Shown here: positions 1 through 5,788 of the stretch, one piece after another
Layout: every line of letters starts with the position of its first letter
How positions within the stretch are numbered: the first letter of the stretch is position 1
Origin: Verrucomicrobiales bacterium
GTDB lineage: Bacteria; Verrucomicrobiota; Verrucomicrobiia; Verrucomicrobiales; Akkermansiaceae
Direction: 5' to 3'
DNA length: 6,392 bases
Assembly: GCA_003527555.1 (NCBI GenBank)
Contig: DPWT01000148.1
Location: 1-6,392, forward strand
Program-made: the position numbers and the translations under genes
The notes under the pieces: generated by a model
What the model saw: the letters and a program-made list of their open reading frames with translations, nothing else
Database searches by the model: none
Told to the model about the DNA's origin: nothing

Positions 1-246
1 GTCATCTTTGTCAGTATCGATATCAATTACCTCTCGCAACTTACTATTTTCTCTCTTGCCAAAAAATGCTGAAAGATCGAACCCAAAATAACGCGCACAG
101 GCCAATAATACTGCAGCAGCTGTCACTTCATCAAGATTACCGATGAAGGGCAAATTATCAGGGAGTAATTCGATGATACCTGCCGTAGGATTGATGAGGT
201 AGATTACACTGATGATTGCCGTCATCACTACCAAAATATTTTTCAT
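1..246 (-). CDS. YkvA/DUF1232-like small membrane-associated protein (3' end beyond window)
   Basis: Reading leftward from an ATG at 246, 82 codons stay open to the window edge, so the C-terminus is missing. The start is MKNILVVMTAIISVIYLINP, a short hydrophobic segment (about residues 4-18). Next comes ELLPDNLPFIGNLDEVTAA (about 26-44), which matches the DUF1232 signature of a D/P-rich 'D-x-(I/L)-P-D-x-(I/L)-P-x-x-G-x-x-D-(D/E)' core. A second apolar stretch, VTAAAVLLACARYF (42-55), follows, then a polar tail with acidic residues at the cut edge. DUF1232 proteins are small and probably membrane-associated; no biochemical role is established that I can name. No ATG, GTG or TTG lies in frame for at least 25 codons upstream, so the start is firm, although only a weak AGG sits 12-14 bases before it. 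It lies 129 bp after the helicase stop on the same strand, across a strong stem-loop, and probably has its own promoter. Family call fairly sure; function unknown. Confidence 0.72.
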   Translation of the reverse strand, partial: MKNILVVMTAIISVIYLINPTAGIIELLPDNLPFIGNLDEVTAAAVLLACARYFGFDLSAFFGKRENSKLREVIDIDTDKDD

Positions 247-310
247 ATGGCTATTGTATGCCTAATTGAGCCACACGTAAATATAGAATAACACGCCTCA
301 GAAAATGACG

Positions 311-337
311 ATAATGAGTGGTATGTAAGCTAGTCAA
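311..337 (-). promoter_or_regulatory. weak candidate promoter for the DUF1232 gene
   Basis: On the minus strand TTGACT (337-332, five of six to the -35 consensus) abuts the outer edge of the stem-loop. CATTAT (316-311, four of six to the -10 consensus) follows after a short 15-base spacer. Transcription would start near 305, leaving a leader of about 58 bases before the ATG at 246. The sub-optimal spacing makes this only a candidate. Confidence 0.22.
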
Positions 338-367
338 GTGTGCGGAGGAACCACCCTCAGCACACTT
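336..367 (-). terminator. strong stem-loop just after the SNF2 helicase stop, without a clear U tract
   Basis: Positions 336-343 (AAGTGTGC) are perfectly complementary to 360-367 (GCACACTT). After one G/A mismatch, GAGG (345-348) pairs with CCTC (355-358) around a six-base loop, giving an 8+4 bp interrupted helix. It begins 8 bases beyond the helicase stop codon at 376-378, the usual place for a transcript end. On the minus strand the downstream bases are TGACTAGCTT, so the U-rich tail of a classical intrinsic terminator is lacking. It could instead protect the 3' end of the helicase mRNA or reduce read-through into the DUF1232 gene. The structure is certain from sequence; the role is inferred. 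Confidence 0.5.
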
Positions 368-375
368 CCTAAGCT

Positions 376-3300
376 TTACTTCTCACCTAGATCCTTCGCT
401 TTTTTCGCTGCTTTTTTTGTCGCTTTTTTTGCTGCAGCGTCTGCCTGAGTTGCATCATCTAAGATGGATTTCTTTTTGCTCTTCTTGGCAGGCTTCATCT
501 CAGCGTGCATATCATCCTCGTCTACCAATGGCGCTGTTCCGAGAATAAATGCGAGATCATCCATTGCCAAACTGGTAGCAAATCCCTCGTCACCGAGAAC
601 ATTGGTAACAAGCTGAGTTTTCTGGTGTTGCAGAATACGGATTTTCTCTTCCACCGTCTCACGTGTCAGCAAGCGGTAAGCGATCACCTTGTTCTTCTGT
701 CCAATACGGTGAGTTCGGTCGATAGCCTGATTCTCCACAGCGGGGTTCCACCATGGATCATAAAGAATAACGTAGGATGCAGATGTTAAGTTCAGTCCAG
801 CACCACCAGCCTTAAGTGAAAGCATGAATACTGATGCATCCTTCGTGGTCTGGAAACTTTCAATCACACCCTTACGGTCTTTGGTCTGACCTGTGAGATA
901 GTGGAATGGCCGACTCTCCACCTCCAGGCGCGCTTTGATGATGTCGAGCATTGAAACAAACTGAGAAAAGACGAGCACCTTGTGACCCTCTTCACGCAAC
1001 TGATCCAATAAATAGAACAGGGCGTTCATTTTTGCAGACTCATCCTTAAGGAATTTGGGATCGATCAGACCTGGGTGACAACAAATCTGCCGCAAACGCA
1101 TCAAGCCTTGAAGTATGGCAAATGAATTTTTCTTCACTGCTTCGTCCGATTCAAATCCTAACAATGCTTTTTGAATGCGCTTCAGCTCAGCCTTGTAGAG
1201 CTCGTCCTGAACGCCCTCCATTTCCGCAAAGACCTCTTCTTCGGTCCGTGGCGGCAGGTCTTTAGCAACCTGTAATTTGGTCCGACGGAGTAGGAATGGG
1301 CGCAAACGCGACGCCAATCTACTCTGCGCACCAGGATCCTTACGCTTATCAAAACGCTTCTTAAAATATGCACGACTTCCCAATACACCGGGCATTGCAA
1401 ACGCCATGAGTGACCACATGTCCATGAGGCGGTTTTCGATTGGTGTACCGGTGAGCACTAGGCGGTTCTGACAGTTAAGATCACGTGCCGCCTTGGCAGC
1501 CTTAGAATCTGGGTTCTTAATCTGTTGTCCCTCATCGAGAATGGCGGTGAGCCATTTAATTTTGGCAAGTTCTTCACCACACAAACGAAGTTGAGCATAG
1601 TTCAGAACAAACATATCCACTTCACTTTCGATCGTTGGGATATGCAGATCATCACGTGTGCGTAGAACTTTGACTCTGAGTTCAGGCGCAAATTTTTCTG
1701 TTTCCGACTGCCAAACGTCGATCACAGACTTGGGGCAAACCACCAAAGATGGCGCCACATTGTCCATGCCACCACGTTCTTTCGCCTCCTCCTCGCGCAG
1801 CCAAAGCAGGTAGGTGATCGATTGAATCGTTTTACCCAAGCCCATATCGTCGGCAAGCAATCCTCCGAATCTGTTGGTCGCAAGATAAGCAAGAAAACGG
1901 AAACCGTCCACTTGGTATGGGCGTAATGTGGCATTGAGCCCTTTCGGCACAGGCGCTTTAACTTCAAGCTGAATGTCTCGTGCGCGGTCTTTGATACGTT
2001 TCCATGCCTTCGGATCAAACACTTCGGCGGCTTTTGGATCAGCCAATTGCAGTGCGTGCATCCGATGCGTCTCGCCAGTTAGATCAAATGGATCAAGCCC
2101 CAGACGAGTAACGGCATCTCGTTGATCGGCATCAAGCTTGATTTCAAGACGCATCCACCCACCATCATCCATTCTGACATATCCACCACGCGCAGCAACA
2201 AGCGAGCGAATTTGGGCATTAGAAAGAGTAACGCCCTCAACATCAATCACGATACGCAAGTCAAACCAATCGATGTCTTGATTAACTACTTCAAAGCGAA
2301 TAGCAGCGGTCACCGGGTCAGCGAGCAAAGTCAGAAGCTTGCCATCCATCTGTGTAACAACGGACTCCGGCAAATTTTTAGCCCACTCAGAAAATTTTTC
2401 AGGGAAGAGTTTAGTGATTCGTGATTTAAAGGCATCGAGTTTCTCATCATACGTCAGTCCCATTTCAGCGAGAAGAGATGGCACTGGGTAGAGAGCCTCA
2501 CGGGCAAACCTCAAGAGCTGTTTGCCTTTGACAGGCTTTTGCTCAACTAGCTCCCATTCGTCTTTGATACGTTTTTCTTCGCGACGCTCCTGTTTTTCAA
2601 GCGCTCGCACATCAATAACGAGGTGTTCTGTTTCGGCAGCGGTCAACCCCTGCTCAATCTTCATCTTGAGACGTGGGTAAAGATCTAGATCGGTCACACG
2701 CTTGCGCAAGGACTGCGGCAAACTAGCACCGATTTTTCTCAAAAACTCAACACCCTCCAAACTGTCAATCACGTCTTTCGGTATCAAGTATCTGGGCTGA
2801 ATCTCCGTTTCAGATAACCAACGCGGCGGTCCCGGGAAAATGGTCTCATCGGATTGGTAGAGAACCTCACGACCAGGAAGTAGCCGCACCGAGTGGGTGA
2901 CGTGCTCGCCAGAAGATGTCACTAGCTGGAGAGCAAAATTGTTAGGTGAGTATGGATCGTCTTCACAAATCCATTTAAGAGCGCTCTCTACAACCTTAAA
3001 CTCACGCTCATCCAGATTCACCACGTATCCCTTCAGCGCAGGCTGACGGAAGATGCGGTTCATGAACTGGCAAGGATCCTCTTGATCCAAATCAAAGCGT
3101 GTCTCACCCTCTTTTTGATAGAAAGAAAGAAATTGCTCCCAGAGCAACTGGCTGGCTGCGTCCATGCGAAGAGCTGCATCCTCGAACAAAGCAACAAAGC
3201 GCTCGACATCGTTTTTTTCACGTAACGGCGACCAATCACCATTACTCTCTTTGAACTCGACCCTTGCCTCGTTTATGGTGGAGAGCAGACGAAATTCAAC

Positions 3301-4008
3301 AATGACAGGTTTATCAATGGGCGGGCGCTCGTTGACACTTTCAATGCGGTCATACCATGCAGCGACTTCACGCTCACGCTCCCACTCATGCATTTTCTTT
3401 TGAACTCCGCTGAGATCGGTTACTGCATCGAGAAAGCCAGCATAGGGCAACTTCTTTTTGTAAAATGCATAGGCGATGTAATTCCAAAACTCTAAGATAT
3501 CACCGGGAGGTATTGGCCACAACTCAAGGGGTTCGTAACTGACGATTTCCCATCGCGGATTAAGCCTTACTAAGTCGTGATCATGAATTTCACCTTCAAT
3601 CACATAACGGCGGTACCGCTTTTCCAGTTTACCAACAAACTCAGCCTCTTTGTCATCTAGTTCACGCCCGAGTTTTTCCTCGATGATGTCAATGATCGGT
3701 GTGTCATCAAACTCATTTGGGCTCTCTGGCAAATCTTCACCGCGATGCATGCGCTCAACCATCGTTGCATACATACATGCGCCTGCAACAATATCATCTT
3801 CAGCAGTAGAGCTTCCAAACCAACGATTTCCCTGCAATCTCAAGCTGGTGCGATACGTCCCCGTGGAATCCTCCACACGCCCCTGAATGAAGAGATGGTT
3901 CCCGAAAATCTGGGTTACTGCTCCCTCTTGCTGCAATGATTCGCCGCGATCACGCGCTTTTTCAGGAAAACTATTGAGAAAGTTAAGTGTAGCTCTGTCT
4001 GGATTCAT
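376..4008 (-). CDS. SNF2/Rad54-family DEAD-like helicase (ATP-dependent DNA translocase) with degenerate SWIM-type N-terminus
   Basis: A 1210-residue SNF2-family ATPase, expected to translocate on double-stranded DNA and remodel protein-DNA complexes in the cytoplasm. The helicase core fills about residues 690-1130. It shows LRPYQVDGFRFL (695-706), Walker A DDMGLGKT (720-727), motif Ia VVCPKSVIDVW (756-766), motif II DEGQ (825-828) and motif III LTGTPIEN (852-859). The second lobe has VLVFSQF (1011-1017), SLKAGGAGLNL (1064-1074), DPWWNPAVENQA (1084-1095) and the arginine-finger motif IDRTHRIGQ (1096-1104). Every catalytic motif looks intact; DEGQ replaces the more common bacterial DEAQ/DEAH. 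Residues 30-90 resemble a SWIM domain that has lost its zinc ligands. Residues 95-690 are a long bacterial SNF2-associated region without recognisable catalytic motifs. Residues 1172-1210 are a Lys/Ala-rich tail. The ATG at 4008 is the first possible start after an in-frame TGA 14 codons upstream; its AAGGGA directly abuts the ATG, too close for a normal ribosome site. cutA lies 225 bp upstream on the same strand. The physiological substrate is unknown. Confidence 0.95.
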   Translation of the reverse strand: MNPDRATLNFLNSFPEKARDRGESLQQEGAVTQIFGNHLFIQGRVEDSTGTYRTSLRLQGNRWFGSSTAEDDIVAGACMYATMVERMHRGEDLPESPNEFDDTPIIDIIEEKLGRELDDKEAEFVGKLEKRYRRYVIEGEIHDHDLVRLNPRWEIVSYEPLELWPIPPGDILEFWNYIAYAFYKKKLPYAGFLDAVTDLSGVQKKMHEWEREREVAAWYDRIESVNERPPIDKPVIVEFRLLSTINEARVEFKESNGDWSPLREKNDVERFVALFEDAALRMDAASQLLWEQFLSFYQKEGETRFDLDQEDPCQFMNRIFRQPALKGYVVNLDEREFKVVESALKWICEDDPYSPNNFALQLVTSSGEHVTHSVRLLPGREVLYQSDETIFPGPPRWLSETEIQPRYLIPKDVIDSLEGVEFLRKIGASLPQSLRKRVTDLDLYPRLKMKIEQGLTAAETEHLVIDVRALEKQERREEKRIKDEWELVEQKPVKGKQLLRFAREALYPVPSLLAEMGLTYDEKLDAFKSRITKLFPEKFSEWAKNLPESVVTQMDGKLLTLLADPVTAAIRFEVVNQDIDWFDLRIVIDVEGVTLSNAQIRSLVAARGGYVRMDDGGWMRLEIKLDADQRDAVTRLGLDPFDLTGETHRMHALQLADPKAAEVFDPKAWKRIKDRARDIQLEVKAPVPKGLNATLRPYQVDGFRFLAYLATNRFGGLLADDMGLGKTIQSITYLLWLREEEAKERGGMDNVAPSLVVCPKSVIDVWQSETEKFAPELRVKVLRTRDDLHIPTIESEVDMFVLNYAQLRLCGEELAKIKWLTAILDEGQQIKNPDSKAAKAARDLNCQNRLVLTGTPIENRLMDMWSLMAFAMPGVLGSRAYFKKRFDKRKDPGAQSRLASRLRPFLLRRTKLQVAKDLPPRTEEEVFAEMEGVQDELYKAELKRIQKALLGFESDEAVKKNSFAILQGLMRLRQICCHPGLIDPKFLKDESAKMNALFYLLDQLREEGHKVLVFSQFVSMLDIIKARLEVESRPFHYLTGQTKDRKGVIESFQTTKDASVFMLSLKAGGAGLNLTSASYVILYDPWWNPAVENQAIDRTHRIGQKNKVIAYRLLTRETVEEKIRILQHQKTQLVTNVLGDEGFATSLAMDDLAFILGTAPLVDEDDMHAEMKPAKKSKKKSILDDATQADAAAKKATKKAAKKAKDLGEK
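379..495 (-). other. sequence for the Lys/Ala-rich, H1-like tail of the helicase, with three A-tracts
   Basis: This segment encodes residues 1172-1210 of the SNF2 protein: about one third lysine plus many alanines, in repeated AKK/KKA units, ending DLGEK before TAA. The composition resembles histone H1-like bacterial tails and suggests non-specific DNA or RNA binding. The coding strand has A runs of 6, 7 and 7 bases (T runs at 400-405, 412-418 and 424-430 on the plus strand), which are sites where polymerase slippage could change the tail. The composition is seen; the binding role is inferred. Confidence 0.7.
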
Positions 4009-4037
4009 TCCCTTATTAAATGTCTGGTTGGTATTTT

Positions 4038-4053
4038 GCCTGACAACTCAGGC
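4038..4053 (-). repeat. perfect 6-bp inverted repeat in the helicase leader
   Basis: GCCTGA (4038-4043) and TCAGGC (4048-4053) are exact complements around CAAC, so the RNA can form a tight tetraloop hairpin on either strand. On the minus strand it ends 29 bases before the helicase ATG, in the expected 5' untranslated region, with no U tract behind it (AAAATACC). It could be an mRNA structure affecting translation initiation or a small DNA-binding site. The pairing is certain; the role is not. Confidence 0.4.
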
Positions 4054-4159
4054 TTCCCATCGGCATGTGGCTGGCATTTTTTTAAGACCTGACACACACA
4101 TGACTGGATCGGCTTCAGCAAAAACAATACCTCGCTAAAATGACCCAGCCACTTGGAGA

Positions 4160-4174
4160 AAGCATTGTATGCTT
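4160..4174. promoter_or_regulatory. dyad overlapping the putative helicase -10 box (possible operator)
   Basis: AAGCAT (4160-4165) and ATGCTT (4169-4174) form a perfect 6-bp inverted repeat separated by TGT. The dyad contains the minus-strand TACAAT -10 candidate (4169-4164), an arrangement typical of a repressor operator. On the plus strand it is followed by GTTTTA and could be read as a weak terminator, but no plus-strand gene ends here. Confidence 0.3.
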
Positions 4175-4193
4175 GTTTTACAATTTTATGCAA
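4164..4193 (-). promoter_or_regulatory. candidate sigma-70-type promoter for the SNF2 helicase
   Basis: On the minus strand TTGCAT (4193-4188, three of six to the -35 consensus) is followed after 18 bases of AT-rich DNA by TACAAT (4169-4164, five of six to the -10 consensus). Initiation would fall near 4157, giving a leader of about 150 bases before the helicase ATG. The -35 element is weak. Confidence 0.35.
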
Positions 4194-4194
4194 T

Positions 4195-4214
4195 AAAAAG
4201 CAGAGAAAACCTGC
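4195..4214 (-). terminator. weak intrinsic terminator candidate after cutA
   Basis: On the minus strand GCAGG (4214-4210) can pair with TCTGC (4204-4200) through four Watson-Crick pairs and one G-U pair around a five-base TTTTC loop. TTTTTATT follows directly. It starts 18 bases past the cutA stop. The position and T tract fit a terminator, but the short stem makes efficiency doubtful. Confidence 0.38.
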
Positions 4215-4232
4215 ATATTAATACTCGCGGCA

Positions 4233-4553
4233 TCAGGGCCTTGCCTGATCCGTCACCCATCCCAGATACCCAGCATCTCCGTCAGCCACAGGCAGAGCAA
4301 CTATCTCTGGTTGATCGTAAGGATGAAGCTTTTTCAACTCTCCACTCAATTGCGCAAATGCAATCCTAGCAGTCTTAAAAACTGCAAGCACCTCAGTTTC
4401 GTTATGCACTTTGCCCTCCCACCGATAAATCGACTCCACACCTGGCAACAAATTTACGCATGCTGCGTATTGCATTGCCACCAAATGTGTGCCAATCTGT
4501 CGCGCCTTCTCCGCATTAGGGAAGGTGCAAAAAACCAATAGCACCTCAGTCAT
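4233..4553 (-). CDS. cutA: CutA1-family divalent-cation tolerance protein
   Basis: A 106-residue protein of CutA1 size (the E. coli protein is 112). Family landmarks run in order: the first beta strand VLLVFCTFPNAEKA (4-17), the helix-strand AACVNLLPGVESIYRWEGK (30-48), the HPYDQPEIVALP block (77-88) and the C-terminal YLGWV (96-100). CutA1 proteins are very stable ferredoxin-like trimers in the cytoplasm. They are linked to divalent metal (copper) tolerance, but their molecular role is unsettled. Cys9 and Cys32 correspond by eye to E. coli Cys16 and Cys39; the third E. coli cysteine appears to be Glu72 here. I chose the ATG at 4553 because it matches the family N-terminus. The frame continues back to a TTG at 4589, which would add a 12-residue apolar extension and run to the kinase start. 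No clear ribosome site precedes 4553. It is divergent from the kinase gene with a 35-bp gap. Confidence 0.95.
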   Translation of the reverse strand: MTEVLLVFCTFPNAEKARQIGTHLVAMQYAACVNLLPGVESIYRWEGKVHNETEVLAVFKTARIAFAQLSGELKKLHPYDQPEIVALPVADGDAGYLGWVTDQARP

Positions 4554-4565
4554 GCAAATGATGCT

Positions 4566-4577
4566 AAGGAAAAGGAA
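4566..4577 (+). promoter_or_regulatory. tandem AAGGAA ribosome-binding sequence for the histidine kinase
   Basis: AAGGAA occurs twice back to back (4566-4571 and 4572-4577) within the 35-bp divergent gap. The nearer copy is 11 bases from the kinase ATG at 4589, slightly longer than ideal but acceptable. It supports 4589 as the start of the kinase, since no other in-frame start precedes the conserved N-terminus. Confidence 0.5.
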
Positions 4578-4588
4578 CACACTCTGCA

Positions 4589-5788
4589 ATGAAATCCGGA
4601 TTTCTAGACAAACTTATAGAACGGCTCGATCAAATAGATCCTGAAGAGGTGCAGCGACTGGTCATGCAACTGGTGCGTGAAAAAGGCTTCCTCGAAAGCG
4701 TCTTTGAGGCACTGCAAGAAGGTGTGCTAATTCTCGATCCCGAAGGCCAAATCACCTACGTGAACCACTCAGCATCTAGAATTTTTGGCCTAGACTCAAC
4801 AAAATGCATTGGCCAGAATTTATCGCGCACAATTCGAGGATTCGACTGGAATAAACTTGCTAACCCCGGACACATCGTCAGTCGCGACCTTGAGATTCTA
4901 TACCCAGAACAGCGTTCCCTCAATTTTTACCTCTCACCCATACGAGGCGAGGTAGAGGCAGATGATCATCTGCTCGGGTATGTTCTGCTGGTGCGCGATA
5001 TTACCCGTTCGCGCAAGCAAGCAGAGGAAAATGTCGAAAGTGAAAAACTCAACGCCCTAACATTGCTCGCAGCGGGCGTGGCTCACGAGATCGGAAACCC
5101 ACTGAACTCGATGGACATCCATCTTCAGTTATTAGAGAGAAAGCTCAATAAGCTCCCAGAAGCAGAACACGCAGACCTAGCCAAGCACCTAACAACAGCG
5201 CAGTCAGAAATTCGTCGGCTCGATACAATCCTGAAACAGTTCCTTGAGGCAATCAGGCCCACACAACCTCAACGCGACCAACTAAATATACACGATCTAC
5301 TCAAAGACACCTTAGAACTATTGGAACCCGAACTGAAGGAGCGCGGAGTTCAAATATCAATGAATCTCTCGGAGCATATGCCAATCCTGCCGATGGATTG
5401 CACGCAGATTAAACAAGCACTCTACAATTTAATCAAAAATGCGTTTCAATCGCTACCTGCTGACGGCGGTCTGATCGATATCAATTCACACTGCTCAGAT
5501 TACGACATAGAGATCACAATACGCGACCACGGCTCAGGGATCTCCCCTGAAGTGATGGGATCTATCTTTGAACCATACCACAGCACCAAAAAATCCGGCA
5601 CAGGCCTCGGATTAATGATTGTCCGGCGCATCATTCGTGAACACGGCGGGGAGATTGAATTAGAAAGCAAAGAAGGAGAAGGTAGCACTGTCACCATCTC
5701 ACTGCCTCGCCATGATCAAAACGTCAGGCTCTTGGAAAATAGCCCATCCTCCGTGATTGATCTGGAACCAACAAACACCCATTCATGA
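4589..5788 (+). CDS. soluble PAS-domain sensor histidine kinase, NtrB-like
   Basis: A 399-residue two-component kinase with no membrane segment or signal peptide, so it senses a cytoplasmic cue or a partner protein. A short charged N-terminal helix region (1-36, FLDKLIERLDQIDPEEVQ) leads into a PAS domain (about 37-139; ALQEGVLILDPEGQITYVN, then YVLLVRDITR). The dimerisation/phosphoacceptor domain has the H box AAGVAHEIGNPLNSM, with His166 as the predicted phosphorylated residue. The ATPase domain shows the N box NLIKNAFQSLP (280-290), G1 DHGSGI (313-318), F box IFEPYHSTK (327-335) and G2 GTGLGL (337-342). About 25 polar residues trail the ATPase domain. All catalytic motifs look intact. The gene overlaps the downstream response regulator by ATGA, making that regulator its cognate partner. 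The overall build resembles NtrB/AtoS-type kinases; the stimulus cannot be read from sequence. Its promoter must lie in the 35-bp gap or inside cutA. Confidence 0.94.
   Translation: MKSGFLDKLIERLDQIDPEEVQRLVMQLVREKGFLESVFEALQEGVLILDPEGQITYVNHSASRIFGLDSTKCIGQNLSRTIRGFDWNKLANPGHIVSRDLEILYPEQRSLNFYLSPIRGEVEADDHLLGYVLLVRDITRSRKQAEENVESEKLNALTLLAAGVAHEIGNPLNSMDIHLQLLERKLNKLPEAEHADLAKHLTTAQSEIRRLDTILKQFLEAIRPTQPQRDQLNIHDLLKDTLELLEPELKERGVQISMNLSEHMPILPMDCTQIKQALYNLIKNAFQSLPADGGLIDINSHCSDYDIEITIRDHGSGISPEVMGSIFEPYHSTKKSGTGLGLMIVRRIIREHGGEIELESKEGEGSTVTISLPRHDQNVRLLENSPSSVIDLEPTNTHS

Larger units (their letters stand above)
4009..4232 (-). other. 224-bp leader region between cutA and the SNF2 helicase
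   Basis: This is the gap between two same-strand genes. In minus-strand order it holds a weak terminator-like hairpin after cutA (4214-4195), a candidate promoter (4193-4164) overlapped by a dyad (4174-4160), and a perfect 6-bp hairpin (4053-4038) about 30 bases before the helicase ATG. A 62-codon frame (4193-4005) runs across it from a TTG without a ribosome site and ends in a TGA overlapping the helicase ATG as ATGA. I see no conserved protein in it, no tRNA and no recognisable riboswitch. The presence of a terminator and a promoter suggests the helicase is transcribed separately from cutA. Confidence 0.5.

Noticed and set aside
1722..2018. 98-codon minus-strand frame in another phase of the helicase
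   Set aside because: It overlaps the Walker A region of the SNF2 core, whose frame is intact; the alternative protein is Arg/Cys-rich nonsense.
2122..2424. 100-codon plus-strand open frame
   Set aside because: It lies wholly antisense to the conserved SNF2 reading frame, has no recognisable family and no ribosome site that I can see; it is a shadow of the helicase gene.
376..4008. Possible DISARM or other defence system because of the large SNF2 helicase
   Set aside because: The neighbours are cutA, a DUF1232 protein and a two-component system; no methyltransferase, nuclease, phospholipase-D-like or DrmB-like gene is present in the window.
4067..4084. T-run after GGCTGGCA on the plus strand as a terminator
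   Set aside because: No stable hairpin precedes the T run, and no plus-strand transcript is expected here.
4160..4179. Plus-strand intrinsic terminator (AAGCAT hairpin followed by GTTTT)
   Set aside because: No plus-strand gene ends upstream of it and the stem is AT-rich with a short T tract; an operator-like dyad over the minus-strand -10 box is a better reading.
4009..4232. tRNA, riboswitch or decayed gene between cutA and the helicase
   Set aside because: No cloverleaf, no familiar aptamer core and no continuous similarity to either neighbour could be seen on either strand.
4554..4589. N-terminal extension of CutA from a TTG at 4589, looking like a signal peptide
   Set aside because: CutA1 family proteins normally begin at the VLLVFCT strand, the ATG at 4553 gives the usual length, and TTG lacks a ribosome site.
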